NCBI GenBank assembly: GCA_902812365.1
Contig: CADDZC010000004.1
Location: 1 to 64,000 of the forward strand
DNA length: 64,000 nucleotides
From: Acidobacteriota bacterium
GTDB lineage: Bacteria > Acidobacteriota > Terriglobia > UBA7540
Reading direction: 5' to 3'
In this document: piece after piece, positions 44,041 to 52,174 of the stretch
Layout: each line of letters starts with the position of its first letter
Numbering within the stretch: the stretch's first letter is position 1
Notes under the pieces: model-generated
Told to the model about the DNA's origin: nothing
What the model saw: only the letters and a program-made list of their open reading frames with translations
Databases searched by the model: none
Translations under genes and position numbers: made by a program

Positions 44041-45693
44041 TCAAACCCTTTCTGCGGCGATACCGTCGCGTCCTGCGGTGTCGGTGGCTGCGAAGGCGTC
44101 ATCGGCCGCGTCCGTCGGAGTTTCGCCCGATCCGCGGGCGTCGTCTTCCTCGATCGTCTCGCCGCGCGCCGTCGCCACGCCGTGTCCGGTCTCCGGCGGC
44201 AGCGCCAGCTCTTCGCGGATGAAGCGGCGCAGGTTCTCTTCCGAAACGACGAGCCCGGCCTGCGCAAACTGGGTGAGCGTGTTGACGATGTCGGGAAGAC
44301 CCCGCGACTCGACGTTGGCGGCCACAATCTGCGGATACGGGGCTCCTTCGCCGAAGTTGTATTCTGCCAGTCGCCGCGCGGTCGTAGCCGTCAGCTCGAA
44401 GGCGATCTGATCGGCCAGATTTTGCAAGGCCAGCAGGAAAAAACTGCCGTGTTGCTTGCCCAGGGCCCGGGAACCATGCTCGGCCTGGCCCAGGTCCATG
44501 AAAAGGGCGAGTGCGGCGCGCGAGATCATCACGTTGTGGTGCTGGATCGAGGGCGCCAGGTCGCGCACCCGCCCTTCGTAGCCAACAATTCGGAAGCCAC
44601 TCGCCGCGTCGCCGGGCGGCTCAACGATCCCCGTCGCCTCATGGGCGCAAATTTGGGTGACGAAGTTGTAGGCCGTCTGCTGGTCCTCTTTGGAGAAACC
44701 GGGCGGAAGCTTGAAAACCGGCACGCCCAGCGAATTCCGCTCGCAGGCGATGGCATCGATGCGGTACAGCTGGCTTTTGACGTACCAGTGCGGATACATG
44801 GCGCGCGACAGAGCCAGGCCCCAGAAGTTGGCGCCTTCCCGCTGATAGCTGAACACCGTGCACTTGTCCGCCGGCACGAGAGCGGTCATGAAGCGGCCGC
44901 GGCGATATCCGTACTGCTCGAGCGCCAGCAGCGTTTCCCCGTCTTCTTCGGTGTGCCAGCGATAAAACGTCAGCGGCAGCCGTGCCGCCAGCCGGCGCAG
45001 CCGGATGTGGGGGCCGTCCACGGTCCAGACCTCCTCGTGGACGGCGCATCCGAAGTCGAGCATGAGGAGCGCGTTGTGAATGATATCGGGCCACGGCTGC
45101 GAAACCCATCCCCCCGTCGAGCGCCGAAATTCCAGGCCGCCGAAAAGGTTGTCGCGCACGAAGTCGGCCACCTCTTGGGCCCTGCGTTCCGCGCCCACTC
45201 CGCGCACGCGCGGACCGCGATAGGGGACGACGTTCCATTTCGCTGAAAGCACGGGCAGTTTGCAGGCGGCAAGAGTGGCCCGCACTTGGGCATCTCCCCG
45301 GCGCATCTTTTCGTAAGTGGGGATGGCCGCGCGGCCCGACAGTTCGGGGTTATATTCGCCCAGATCTTCGAGAAAACCGCTAATAATGGGCGTGCCCGAA
45401 ACTCCGTAAACTCCCGCGACCGGCTCCGGAGGCTTGCTGCCCGGCTGGGGATCGCGCACCGGTTGGACCGGGGCGGCGCCGGGGATGAGATGAGCCAGCC
45501 GGCGTCCGATCGTGGTGTCGGCGAGCGATGCCGCGCCGAGGCCGGCCTCCTGATCGGCCCGAGCGACCGCCCGATCCAGCCGCTCCGCCCATCGAGCGCC
45601 CTCGCGGCGCACTGCCGCGCGCACCGCTTGTCGGAGCTCGCGCTCGAGCGCCCGCCCCTGATGACCGTTGCCCGAACTGTGACCCTTGTTCAT
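44041..45693 (-). CDS. Phage portal protein (Mu gp29/DUF935-like)
   Basis: The 550-residue protein is a portal of DUF935 type: segments EYNPELSGRAAIPTYEKMRRGDAQVR is the typical core (shown here in two parts, LGEYNPELSG and YEKMRRGDAQV), LLMLDFGCAVHEEVW, RWHTEEDG, FMTALVPADKCTVFSY and NFWGLALSRAMYPHWYVK. The C-terminal part has an acidic tail with Glu/Asp repeats. Portals form the packaging channel. It lies after the terminase and holin genes and before the metallopeptidase-like gene, the usual order being terminase then portal. No defect visible. Confidence 0.85.
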   Translation of the reverse strand: MNKGHSSGNGHQGRALERELRQAVRAAVRREGARWAERLDRAVARADQEAGLGAASLADTTIGRRLAHLIPGAAPVQPVRDPQPGSKPPEPVAGVYGVSGTPIISGFLEDLGEYNPELSGRAAIPTYEKMRRGDAQVRATLAACKLPVLSAKWNVVPYRGPRVRGVGAERRAQEVADFVRDNLFGGLEFRRSTGGWVSQPWPDIIHNALLMLDFGCAVHEEVWTVDGPHIRLRRLAARLPLTFYRWHTEEDGETLLALEQYGYRRGRFMTALVPADKCTVFSYQREGANFWGLALSRAMYPHWYVKSQLYRIDAIACERNSLGVPVFKLPPGFSKEDQQTAYNFVTQICAHEATGIVEPPGDAASGFRIVGYEGRVRDLAPSIQHHNVMISRAALALFMDLGQAEHGSRALGKQHGSFFLLALQNLADQIAFELTATTARRLAEYNFGEGAPYPQIVAANVESRGLPDIVNTLTQFAQAGLVVSEENLRRFIREELALPPETGHGVATARGETIEEDDARGSGETPTDAADDAFAATDTAGRDGIAAERV

Positions 45694-45760
45694 GTCCGCT
45701 CAATGCCCGGATGACGGCCACGGCCCTTTGTCCGTCGTCCGGAGGAAATTACCGCCGCCC

Positions 45761-46249
45761 TCACTTGCCGCCCGGCACTTTGGACGGTGCCGCGGCCTTC
45801 GCGTCCGGATTGGCCCGCTGATAACCCTTCGCCTTTTCCCACGTTCGGGCTCCGGTGTAGCCGAGAAACGCGACGCCGAAAAGCTGCAAGTAGGCGGCGG
45901 GAATATCCATGGGCTTCAGCCCTTGATGCAAAAAGGCATTTCCCACCGGGCAGACAATCAGCGAAAAGGCGATCGCCGCGATCATGACGTAGAGGAAGGT
46001 GGGCCGGGCGCGCCGCACGTAAGCGTCTTCACTCTGCGTCTCGGCGGTGATGTTCTTGGACTGAATCTCCGCCAGCGCCTGATCGCGCGCCGCGAGGATT
46101 TCCTCGCGCTTGACCGCCAGCTCCTGGGCGGCCTGCTGCATCTGCAGCTTCTGTTCCGGCGACAAGTGGAACTGATCGATCAAGTCGCTGATCGACTTGA
46201 CCGGGTCGCCCCCTACAATCCCCTTGAAGATGTCGAGAAAACCTGCCAT
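45761..46249 (-). CDS. Holin of the 3-TM type
   Basis: The 162-residue protein has a long helical N-terminal part (SPEQKLQMQQAAQELAVKREEIL) ending in SEDAYVRRARPTFLYVMI, a hallmark of GTA-type 3-TM holins, then membrane segments (FLYVMIAAIAFSLIVCPVG, YLQLFGVAFLGYTGA). It would permeabilise the membrane for lysis. No recognisable endolysin is encoded near it. Its position between terminase and portal, rather than in a terminal lysis cassette, is worth noting. Confidence 0.8.
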   Translation of the reverse strand: MAGFLDIFKGIVGGDPVKSISDLIDQFHLSPEQKLQMQQAAQELAVKREEILAARDQALAEIQSKNITAETQSEDAYVRRARPTFLYVMIAAIAFSLIVCPVGNAFLHQGLKPMDIPAAYLQLFGVAFLGYTGARTWEKAKGYQRANPDAKAAAPSKVPGGK

Positions 46250-46313
46250 CTCTACCTCCAGCGGCCGGGCTCGGGCCCGCCGGCCGGCCCCGCTTGGGGC
46301 GGTGCCGCGGCTC

Positions 46314-46517
46314 CTAAGCCCTCAGCTTCGGTCGCGCTTCCCGCGCCGGCTTTGCCTTCGCTCTTTGCATTTCGACGGTGAGAAAAAACGCGGCATCGAC
46401 CAGCGTCGTCAAAATGTCATCGATCGTGACCAGAAGCGACCGCGCCCGCCGCCCAATCCCTCTGCCGGCCGCGACCACATGGTCGAAAGCTTTTGGACCC
46501 ACTGCGCTCAGCTTCAT
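46314..46517 (-). CDS. Small phage protein (67 residues)
   Basis: A short basic protein (MKLSAVGPKAFDHVVAAGRG ... AREARPKLRA) in the lysis-type cluster upstream of the holin gene. A hydrophobic segment SLLVTIDDILTTLVDAAFFLTV might be a membrane helix. It has a clean ATG. Possible antiholin or lysis-associated protein by position; no family match. Confidence 0.45.
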   Translation of the reverse strand: MKLSAVGPKAFDHVVAAGRGIGRRARSLLVTIDDILTTLVDAAFFLTVEMQRAKAKPAREARPKLRA

Positions 46518-46649
46518 CAGTTCGCTCCTCTCCCGGCCGATGGGTTGCCCCCGGCCGAAAACACCCAGTTCAGGAAGACTGCCCGTCGCCGAGGATGGAA
46601 CCCAGCGTCACCGGCCGCCAGCATCCGCCGGCCAGGCGCGATCCAGCCG

Positions 46650-46964
46650 CTAGCACGGTGATAGCGCCGACGAGGCAGACCACAACTGCTCCGCCCCCAG
46701 CCGCTCAGCTTCAATGTATTCGCGGACCACTTCCACGATCTTCTTTTGCGTCCGCTCGCGCTGCAGGCTGGCCGCCACCATCTGGCGGATTCCCCAGCAG
46801 AGGCGCCTCACCAAAAATAGAAACGCCACCGAGCTCACTACCAAAGCGAACACCGCGATTGGCGCCAGTACACCTTCCCACATCGAGCCGGACCTTGTCC
46901 CGGCTTCAGATTCCAGCCACAAACTGCTCGCCACGATGACCGACCCGCCCAAGGCGCTCAACAT
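46650..46964 (-). CDS. Small membrane protein of the lysis region
   Basis: The 104-residue protein has a first hydrophobic stretch (MLSALGGSVIVASSLWL) and a stronger one (GVLAPIAVFALVVSSVAFLFLV), then a polar, basic amphipathic C-terminal helix (QRERTQKKIVEVVREYIEAER). It sits between the terminase-side gene and the holin. It may be a second holin or an Rz-like spanin, but it lacks a lipobox. Function inferred from position only. Confidence 0.5.
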   Translation of the reverse strand: MLSALGGSVIVASSLWLESEAGTRSGSMWEGVLAPIAVFALVVSSVAFLFLVRRLCWGIRQMVAASLQRERTQKKIVEVVREYIEAERLGAEQLWSASSALSPC

Positions 46965-47003
46965 TTCCCACCTCCTTTGAATTGGGGGTCAGGGAGCGGA
47001 AGA

Positions 47004-47432
47004 TCAGAGCCGGGAGAAGGCCGACGTCCCATGTCGTGTCCGGCTCATTCTCTCCCCAACCCCAAGTTCCGCTCCCTGTCCCCTTTCCAACAAAACGTGT
47101 TCTTCCGGCAAGTCCGGTGCGGCATCCCGCACCGACTTCGCCGCGCGCCGCGCCTCCAGCTTGTCCCAGCGCTGGCGCGGATTCCAGACCGACGGCGACA
47201 ATTCGTTGGCAACACTGCGCAGCAGACGCGCTGAGCGCCGGATGAGGAGCTTCTGGCCTTCACTGAAGCGGTCGCCGTGCAGGACCGCGACGTTCGTGAC
47301 CTGCAAGGCGAGGAGGCGGAGTTTCGTTTCAATTCTGACCTTTGGCCTCTCCCCCCGCTCCCCATCCGGGCGGAACCGGGCCGGCAGAGTGACCCACGGA
47401 CGGCTCGAATCGGTGCGGCCTTCGCCAGCCAT
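47004..47432 (-). CDS. Phage protein of unknown function next to the terminase
   Basis: The 142-residue protein starts at the ATG at 47432 (MAGEGRTDSSRPWVTL) and lies 18 bases after the terminase stop. It is basic with LRLLALQVTNVAVLHGDRFSEG and KLLIRRSARLLRSVANELS, consistent with a helical DNA- or protein-binding factor. No family match. It probably belongs to the packaging part of the operon. Confidence 0.5.
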   Translation of the reverse strand: MAGEGRTDSSRPWVTLPARFRPDGERGERPKVRIETKLRLLALQVTNVAVLHGDRFSEGQKLLIRRSARLLRSVANELSPSVWNPRQRWDKLEARRAAKSVRDAAPDLPEEHVLLERGQGAELGVGERMSRTRHGTSAFSRL

Positions 47433-47450
47433 CGTTCCCCACCTCCTCAT

Positions 47451-48947
47451 TCACCACGCGCCGGCCGGTATTCCCTGGGCCACCGGTCGCCCCACCAGGC
47501 GCCCCACCTCGGCCAGATGATAGGCGGGTCGCTCGGCGGCCGATTCCGCCAGGCAGAAGGCCCACCAGTGATCGGCGTGGCCAAAGCGTGCGTCGTGCTC
47601 GGCGTCGAAACGCACCTGGCCCACCGAGTTCACGGTCTTCTTCACGCCGCGAAAGGATTGGCGAATGCGATCGTCGTCCGGCAAGCGGACCTTGAGTTCC
47701 TCCATGCGGCGCTTGGCGACCACGGCCAAGGTTTCCTTGGTCGACTGGGTGAATTGCACGCCCTCGATCTGGCCGGGGAAATCACGCTCCAGGGCCTCGA
47801 AAATCACCAAGCCCATGCCGCTCTTATCGATGACCATCCGTCGCAGCAGCGGCATCAAACTGCGCGCCTCGCGAATCTGCTCCGGAGTCGGCGTATTGCG
47901 CATCTCGACCACACCGCGCGTCCAGGTCACGTCCCCGACGAGCTCAGAAATCCAGATGACCGACAAATCATGTTTTCTCGCGATGTCCCACCCGGCGTAC
48001 AGACGGCCGTGAGGTCCCAGATCGGCCGCTGCTGACCCCGGACGATCGATGAGGGACAACTGCGTGCTGGCTTCGCTCGAGATGCAGCTCTGAAAGAGCT
48101 CGGGCGATATCCATTCCGAGGCTTGCGAGATGAACTGGCAGCAATATTCCTGCAACCAGGTATCTTCGTCGCAGCCGGCTTTCACCTCCGCCGGGTCCAG
48201 CGGTACGCCCTCCTGCACGGCCAGGAAAATGTCGCACCAGTGGCCGCTCCAGGGATTCACCACCTTCCCTCCCGGTTCCGCTCTGTGCACCGGCTGTTCC
48301 GCCGGCCGCACCCCGGCGTCGAGCCCCAGCGACTTGGCCAGCTCCCAGAACTTCCCCTGCTGGCCGTTGGGCGTGGAAAGGATGCGCATGTGATAGCCGA
48401 GCGAAACCTGCCGGTAGACGGCGGTGAAGATGGCCTGCGAGTCCTTGTGAAAGGCGAATTCGTCCAGCACCACGTCTCCAGTGTAGCCCCGCGCGGTGTC
48501 GGGATTGGCCGCCAGCACCACGATGCGAGAGCCATTGGGAAAACGAATCTCGTGCTGCAGCGCCGACGTTCCCGCGAAGGGCAGGTTGGGAAAGTAATCG
48601 GCCACCACGCCCTTGTAACCGTCCAGCCAGGCCTTGGCCTTTTGCGCGAGCTCGAGCGACTGGCGCTCCGAGCGGGAAAGAAAGACGACGATCCGCTGCG
48701 GAATCACCAGGCAGCGCCGCACTGCCCAGGCGGCCGTGGCCGTCGAATAGCCGATTTGCGCCGACTTGACGGCGATGGCGAAACGCGCGTCGTCCTTGAC
48801 CCAGCGCCGCTGGAAGGGCCGAAGCACGACGTCGTGACGGTCGAGATTGACCTCTGGCACCGCAGCCTCCAGCGCCGGCCCGGACGCTGCCCGGCGCGGC
48901 TGCCCGCGCTTTGAAGTCCATCCCGGTTTTCCCTCAGGCGCTGTCAT
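47451..48947 (-). CDS. Phage terminase large subunit (Mu gp28-like)
   Basis: From the ATG at 48947 (MTAPEGKPGWTSKRGQ) the protein has 498 residues. The ATPase part has VKSAQIGYSTATAAWAV as a variant Walker A (KSAQIGYS, without the usual GKT), VVFLSRSERQSLELAQK and TGDVVLDEFAFH as Walker B. The nuclease part has LYAGWDIARKHDLS, VIDKSGMGLVIFEAL and FDAEHDARFGHADHWWAF, each with acidic residues for metal binding. TerL packages DNA headful. The frame is open upstream without family sequence. No truncation. Confidence 0.85.
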   Translation of the reverse strand: MTAPEGKPGWTSKRGQPRRAASGPALEAAVPEVNLDRHDVVLRPFQRRWVKDDARFAIAVKSAQIGYSTATAAWAVRRCLVIPQRIVVFLSRSERQSLELAQKAKAWLDGYKGVVADYFPNLPFAGTSALQHEIRFPNGSRIVVLAANPDTARGYTGDVVLDEFAFHKDSQAIFTAVYRQVSLGYHMRILSTPNGQQGKFWELAKSLGLDAGVRPAEQPVHRAEPGGKVVNPWSGHWCDIFLAVQEGVPLDPAEVKAGCDEDTWLQEYCCQFISQASEWISPELFQSCISSEASTQLSLIDRPGSAAADLGPHGRLYAGWDIARKHDLSVIWISELVGDVTWTRGVVEMRNTPTPEQIREARSLMPLLRRMVIDKSGMGLVIFEALERDFPGQIEGVQFTQSTKETLAVVAKRRMEELKVRLPDDDRIRQSFRGVKKTVNSVGQVRFDAEHDARFGHADHWWAFCLAESAAERPAYHLAEVGRLVGRPVAQGIPAGAW

Positions 48948-48976
48948 CTGCCCTTTCCCCTGCCAACCCCGGCGCG

Positions 48977-49405
48977 TCAGTTGTAAGCCATCCCGCTCAG
49001 CATCGCCACGGTGATGGCCGGCGTGTTCGCGGCGTTGGATTTTCGGCATCGAATCCAGCGGATGGCGTGATTGACGGGAACCACCGTGTCGGTGGTGATC
49101 GACTGCGCCCCGTAGGCCACGCTGCCGTCGCCCGGCGCGGGCGGCTTCAAGGCCGGAATCGAGGCCTGATTGGAGACGAAAATTTGCACCGCGTCTCCCT
49201 CGTTGAACCCGTGGACCACAATGCTGAACGGCAGAATGAAGCGCCCCACATCAATCCACTGTCCTTCGGTCACCCCCGCCGAATCGAGAATCGTGGTGTT
49301 GACCAAGTTGGCGATGGAAGACGCCGCCAGCGTCGACCCCGCCGGCGCCGTCGACGACGTGACCGCGCTGGACTTGGAAAAACTGAAAAGCCTTCGAAGG
49401 TTCAA
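48977..49405 (-). CDS. Phage protein, beta-rich, unknown
   Basis: The 142-residue protein (MNLRRLFSFSKSSAVTSST ...) lies 29 bases before the terminase. It is beta-rich with VGRFILPFSIVVHGFNEGD and VAYGAQSITTDTVVPVNHAIR. Such beta-rich proteins here are often additional capsid or head fibre components. No family is recognised. The start is the first ATG and there is no competing frame. Confidence 0.5.
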   Translation of the reverse strand: MNLRRLFSFSKSSAVTSSTAPAGSTLAASSIANLVNTTILDSAGVTEGQWIDVGRFILPFSIVVHGFNEGDAVQIFVSNQASIPALKPPAPGDGSVAYGAQSITTDTVVPVNHAIRWIRCRKSNAANTPAITVAMLSGMAYN

Positions 49406-49466
49406 GGTCTCCTGCTCCTCATCTCGAGATTCTCGCCGGCCAGCCGCTCCGGCTCCGCGGGCCCCA

Positions 49467-50015
49467 TCATGAAGCTCGCGGTTCCACGCGGCGTTCCGGC
49501 GGCCCAGTCAATCCGATGGCCGCTGAAATCCGCTCCACCACTTCGCGCGTATCAAAGGGCCGGCCCTGCTTCTCCGCCGTTTGCGCCTCTTTCACAGCTT
49601 TGCGGGCGGCGTTGAGCTGCTCCCGCTTCAGCAGCAACTCCTTCTCCTTGACCAGCACTTTGCGATGCTCGCTTTGATACTTCTTCTCGAGCTCGCGGCG
49701 TTTCCGCTGTTCTTCCAGAACCTGGCGAACCTCCGCCTCGCGGAATTCCATCGTCGTCATCTGGTGCAGCAAGAGCGCCTCGACGAGCTGGCTGGCGTCC
49801 GACGACGGGTCTCGGCGGGCTGCGTTCACCAGCTTCGTAATCTTGTTCCTGATCCCCGAAATGATGTCGGCGCGGATCGGGTCGCCGATTGGCTCGTCTT
49901 TGGCGCGCCGGGCCGCCAGCTTTTTGCCTTTGGGGATGCCGGCGTCGGCGTCCGCGAGCAAGGCCGCGCCCGCCGCGTCCGTGTCGATCCGCCTCTCCCA
50001 TTCTGCGTCTGCCAT
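49467..50015 (-). CDS. Coiled-coil phage protein
   Basis: The protein of 182 residues starts at ATG 50015 (MADAEWERRIDTDAAG) and contains a long charged coiled-coil (EVRQVLEEQRKRRELEKKY, LLKREQLNAARKAVKEAQ) after a polar N terminus with IPKGKKLAARRAKDEP. It precedes the terminase and might be a second packaging-associated or scaffold protein. No family match. The frame open upstream to 50093 is not supported. Confidence 0.5.
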   Translation of the reverse strand: MADAEWERRIDTDAAGAALLADADAGIPKGKKLAARRAKDEPIGDPIRADIISGIRNKITKLVNAARRDPSSDASQLVEALLLHQMTTMEFREAEVRQVLEEQRKRRELEKKYQSEHRKVLVKEKELLLKREQLNAARKAVKEAQTAEKQGRPFDTREVVERISAAIGLTGPPERRVEPRAS

Positions 50016-50192
50016 TAAACCCTGCTCCCCCTTGACCCAGTCGGTGGCCGCGAGCCGGTTCGATCCTAAAGAGGCTTCAATCGGGCACCGCACTAGAGCC
50101 CCGAACCGGCCCGCGATCGCAACTCTTACCGGGCGGGAGTCGCGGGGCCGCCGGAGGAAAGCTGTTCACCCCGAAGGTCTCCCGCCCGGGCC

Positions 50193-50504
50193 CTACAATC
50201 CGATGGCCGGATCCGGCGCGATCCGCCCTTCCGCCAAGTCCACCGCTTTGGGCGTGGCTCGCACGGCCGTCAGCTCGATATCGGCCCGTCCGGCTCGCAA
50301 GTGCTTCAACTCCGCGTACCCGTTCTGGATGAGGTAGTTGAGGTGATACCTCACCCGGCTCTCCTCCACCGGGTAGCCCGCCCGGCGCATGGCCTGAAGG
50401 CGCAGCTCGCTGAACGGCATCCATTCCATCTGCCAGTCCGCCAGAATGCGCAACAACAGGCCGCGCTGCGACTCGTTGCGGACGTCCTCTGTTAGTGAAC
50501 TCAT
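50193..50504 (-). CDS. Winged-helix phage protein (VpaChn25_0724-like) 1
   Basis: The 103-residue protein has the layout of small winged-helix proteins of Mu-like phages: LLLRILADWQMEWMPFSELR, then VRYHLNYLIQNGYAELKHLR as recognition helix and wing, and AVRATPKAVDLAEGRI with a C-terminal Pro. Such proteins lie near the start of the packaging genes and may be regulators or packaging factors. It is paralogous in layout to the gene at 51324-51638. Binding DNA is inferred. Confidence 0.65.
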   Translation of the reverse strand: MSSLTEDVRNESQRGLLLRILADWQMEWMPFSELRLQAMRRAGYPVEESRVRYHLNYLIQNGYAELKHLRAGRADIELTAVRATPKAVDLAEGRIAPDPAIGL

Positions 50505-50669
50505 CGCACTCTCTCCCGCGTGAAGCTCGCAATTTGAGATTGAACGGCGGGAAACGCCCCGCCGAGCTCCGGTCCGTCTTCATCCCCAGGTTGTAACCGG
50601 AGTTCCGCCATGGCATTTTCCCGTTGACGTCCGCCTGCCGAATCCAGTCCCGCCGGCCGCCCCCCTCCC

Positions 50670-51260
50670 CTAGGCCGAGCCGGTCGCGCTCCGGCCATCA
50701 TCGCGGCGCGCCGGATGGTGCAGATCGAGCAACTTCGCTATCTCTTGCAACTTGGCTGAAGCCGCCGGGGGAAGAGAAGTTCCCTCGGGGTTGGCCAGAG
50801 CGTTCTCAAAGTCGTGAAATTTGCGCCGCATTAACTCCCACTTCCACAGTTTCAGTTGCGTTTCGATGCGGCGAATTCGAGTTTCGAGCTGAGTTTTGCG
50901 CGATCCGAGCAGCGCCACCTGGGCGCGAAGCTGCTGATTACGGCGCCCGAGAGACGCCTCGCCCGCTTCCGTCGCCGCCGGAGTCGCGAGAGGCGGCGGC
51001 TCCAGGGCGGCCTTGGCCAAGCGGGTCAGCTCGGCGGCAATCTCCATCTGACGGCGAAAACGCTGCTCTTGCAGCCCAGGGTTCGAGCGCAGATAGGCGG
51101 CGACCGCCTCGGCGGCCACCTTGCGGCTCGTCCAGCCGCTGGCGGCGTCGGCGACCTCTTGAAAGGTCGCGCCTTCGATTAACATCTGGTCGACGGCCGT
51201 CCGGACTTCCAGCGGCAGGTTTTCCATGCGGCGCTCCGCGTCTTTCTTGCGTTGTTTCAT
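50670..51260 (-). CDS. Mu gp27-like protein (DUF3486), probable small terminase
   Basis: The 196-residue protein has LPLEVRTAVDQMLIEGATFQ and VADAASGWTSRKVAAEAVAAYL, with LPxEVRxxVDxxL as a signature of the gp27/DUF3486 family. A leucine/Arg-rich coiled-coil follows (LRAQVALLGSRKTQLETRIRR split here as LRAQVALLGSRK). In Mu-like phages gp27 directly precedes the large terminase and is the candidate small terminase. Here three genes separate them. The helix-turn-helix-like N terminus suits DNA recognition. Confidence 0.7.
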   Translation of the reverse strand: MKQRKKDAERRMENLPLEVRTAVDQMLIEGATFQEVADAASGWTSRKVAAEAVAAYLRSNPGLQEQRFRRQMEIAAELTRLAKAALEPPPLATPAATEAGEASLGRRNQQLRAQVALLGSRKTQLETRIRRIETQLKLWKWELMRRKFHDFENALANPEGTSLPPAASAKLQEIAKLLDLHHPARRDDGRSATGSA

Positions 51261-51323
51261 TGCCTAGCCTTGTCGCGGTTGCAGCTGATCCCGGACCCCT
51301 CCGGCCGGCCCGCCCTGGGCCGC

Positions 51324-51638
51324 TCACTCCTTGGGCTCCATGTAGATGCCCTCATCGGGCGGCAAACGCCCGTCGTGGTAATCGATCCCTTTGGCCGTAA
51401 TCTTCACCAGTTGCACGTTCCGGTGGGAGCGCGGACCGCGAACTCCCTCCACGGCCACCAATCCTTTTTCGGCCAGATACGCCACATGAAAGCTCAGCTC
51501 ATCGAGAGGAACGGGGTACCCGAAAAAGTCCAATTCGCCTTGCAGCAGGGGCAGGGTCGCGGACTGCGGGAAGATCAACGCCAGGTAGTACAGAATCTTG
51601 CCGCGAATGATTTCTTTGTGACGAAGAGTCGTATTCAT
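51324..51638 (-). CDS. Winged-helix phage protein (VpaChn25_0724-like) 2
   Basis: The 104-residue protein has RHKEIIRGKILYYLALIFPQ, a helix pair, then PLDELSFHVAYLAEKGLVAVEG as recognition helix and wing, and KITAKGIDYHDGRLPPDEGI. The layout matches the gene at 50193-50504, and the pair flanks the gp27-like gene. Paralogous duplication of this regulator-like gene is uncommon and the two have diverged strongly. Likely role is regulation or packaging; not established. Confidence 0.65.
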   Translation of the reverse strand: MNTTLRHKEIIRGKILYYLALIFPQSATLPLLQGELDFFGYPVPLDELSFHVAYLAEKGLVAVEGVRGPRSHRNVQLVKITAKGIDYHDGRLPPDEGIYMEPKE

Positions 51639-51796
51639 ATGGCTTGTGCCCAGCGCAGCCTCTCATGCAACCTGCGCAGGAAAAAGATCCCTTCTACGGC
51701 TCGCCTCACCGACGCGAAGCCGCTCCGGCAAACCCAGCTCGAAGGCCGCCGAGCCACAGTCGCCTTTAAGCCCGACGCGAGGGCGATTCGACTGAA

Positions 51797-52174
51797 TCAT
51801 GGCTCCTCACCGTCCTTGCTTGGCGCGACTCGGGCCCCCTCCGCCTCCCCGCGGACCAGCCCTAACACGTTGCGGTGAATGGCCTTTAGCGCGATCAACA
51901 TTTCCTGGTGCTCGTAGCTTTCCAGGGAGTCGCGATGTTCCACCGTGGTGGCGAGCCTGGATAGCGCTTCAGCCTGAGACTGGTGAGCACCGGCGAGTTG
52001 CCCGATGTAATCCCGGGCGATATCAAACGCGCTGTCCGTCTGTTCTTTCTTGATCTCCATGGACTTATCGATCCAGTGGTGGGCCAGTCTCATGAATCCG
52101 TAAGCGAACAGAATCAAGATCAGAATGCCCGGGCCCCAGAGGACGATATAGTGTTCTAAATCTTCGGGAATCAA
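51797..52174 (-). CDS. First gene of the phage island: membrane protein with helical tail
   Basis: I place the start at the TTG at 52174 (125 residues), where the frame becomes protein-like; it is open back to 52372. It has a membrane segment (IVLWGPGILILILFAYGFM), then a helical part with DKSMEIKKEQTDSAFDIARD and LESYEHQEMLIALKAIHR. It is first in the minus-strand cluster. No family match. It may be a lysis or exclusion protein. The 520-base region upstream should hold the promoter of the late operon. Confidence 0.5.
   Translation of the reverse strand: MIPEDLEHYIVLWGPGILILILFAYGFMRLAHHWIDKSMEIKKEQTDSAFDIARDYIGQLAGAHQSQAEALSRLATTVEHRDSLESYEHQEMLIALKAIHRNVLGLVRGEAEGARVAPSKDGEEP

Noticed and set aside
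46517-46714. Minus-strand frame of 65 codons whose stop overlaps the ATG at 46517
   Set aside because: The overlap looks like coupling, but the peptide is Arg/Gly-rich with no helical or strand pattern and it overlaps the better membrane-protein gene at 46650-46964.
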